From: Paenarthrobacter nicotinovorans
GTDB lineage: Bacteria; Actinomycetota; Actinomycetes; Actinomycetales; Micrococcaceae
NCBI RefSeq assembly: GCF_007670255.1
Contig: NZ_SZVS01000003.1
Location: 310,001-374,000, forward strand
Reading direction: 5' to 3'
Length of the DNA stretch: 64,000 nt
Below the pieces are notes generated by a model. That model saw nothing but the letters and a program-made list of their open reading frames with translations. It was not told where the DNA came from and searched no databases. This document shows, one piece after another, positions 63,869 through 64,000 of this stretch. Made by a program: the position numbers and the translations under genes. Positions within the stretch are counted from its first letter, which is position 1, and each line of letters opens with the position of its first letter.

Positions 63869-64000
63869 ATGCAGAAGCAGCGCGTAGTCTTCCTTCACGG
63901 AGTGGGCAGTTTCGGTGCTGCGGCGTGGCCGAAGCAGCACGGAATGGCCCTTCACTACGACGCCCTGTTTCTCCGCAGGCACGGCTTCGATCCCGTGGCC
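63869..64000 (+). CDS. alpha/beta-hydrolase, N-terminal part (runs off the window)
   Basis: 44 codons are visible. MQKQRVVFLHGVGSFGAAAW contains the HG oxyanion-hole motif of alpha/beta hydrolases, followed by HYDALFLRRHGFDPVA. The nucleophile and the rest of the triad lie beyond the window, so only the fold can be suggested. TAGGCT lies six bases before the ATG. Confidence 0.65.
   Translation, partial: MQKQRVVFLHGVGSFGAAAWPKQHGMALHYDALFLRRHGFDPVA

Overview
This 64 kb window is GC-rich chromosomal DNA from a high-GC Gram-positive. The wording of the proteins, the frequent GTG/TTG starts and the gene order point to Micrococcaceae, most likely Arthrobacter/Paenarthrobacter (an inference from recognition, not a search). 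Most of it is conserved housekeeping backbone. The order ilvBNC-serA / leuB-ilvE / FAH-gltX / IclR-leuCD / gpsA-ddl / thiL / recG-rsmD-coaD / rpmF-rnc-mutM / smc-ftsY / amt-glnK / ffh resembles the arrangement in mycobacteria and other actinobacteria.

Layout. 1-4.0 kb: branched-chain amino acid genes ilvB (3' end only), ilvN and ilvC, then serA behind a perfect Crp/GlxR-type palindrome. 4.2-7.8 kb: an ABC exporter-like pair with a 936-residue FtsX-type permease. 7.8-9.4 kb: metG, followed by a strong hairpin. 9.5-14.7 kb, minus strand: histidine kinase, response regulator, ABC ATPase and FtsX permease, a sensor-plus-transporter module. 14.8-17.2 kb: leuB and ilvE. 17.2-17.5 kb: two adjacent minisatellite arrays, unrelated in sequence but both with a 32-bp period. 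17.6-22.0 kb: MBL hydrolase, FAH-family enzyme, gltX, HAD phosphatase, tRNA-Gln(CTG) and tRNA-Glu(CTC). 22.1-25.5 kb: two overlapping dynamin-like/YfjP-like membrane GTPases. 25.5-28.9 kb: DUF1697 gene and an LtbR/NdgR-type IclR regulator, divergent from leuCD across a palindromic operator region. 29.1-33.4 kb: murA, plsC-like gene, gpsA and ddl, coupled envelope-precursor genes. 33.4-41.5 kb: DUF3515 lipoprotein, thiL, DAK2 protein, recG, rsmD, a spermidine-synthase-like gene, an aminotransferase and coaD. 41.6-44.2 kb: yceD (DUF177, apparently starting at ATT), rpmF, rnc and mutM.

44.2-52.3 kb is an accessory block between mutM and smc, two genes that are normally close: a Ser/Pro/Gly-rich anchored protein, an MFS transporter, a membrane-anchored beta-propeller protein and a 1636-residue secreted DUF4082 protein. 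52.6-57.4 kb: smc and ftsY. 57.4-58.6 kb: a convergent MFS transporter. 58.7-60.6 kb: amtB-glnK behind a GlnR-like periodic box. 60.7-62.1 kb: a glucose-6-phosphate dehydrogenase homologue. 62.2-64 kb: ffh and the start of an alpha/beta hydrolase.

Themes: amino-acid and nitrogen anabolism (ilv, leu, serA, amt-glnK), protein targeting (ftsY, ffh), envelope precursor synthesis and translation. Several genes show a TAnnnT-type hexamer exactly six or seven bases before the start codon, which suggests that leaderless transcription is common here. No prophage, insertion sequence or CRISPR array was seen. The least explained items are the twin 32-bp arrays, the ATT start of yceD with its overlapping mini-ORF, the two-GTPase locus and the DUF4082 protein.
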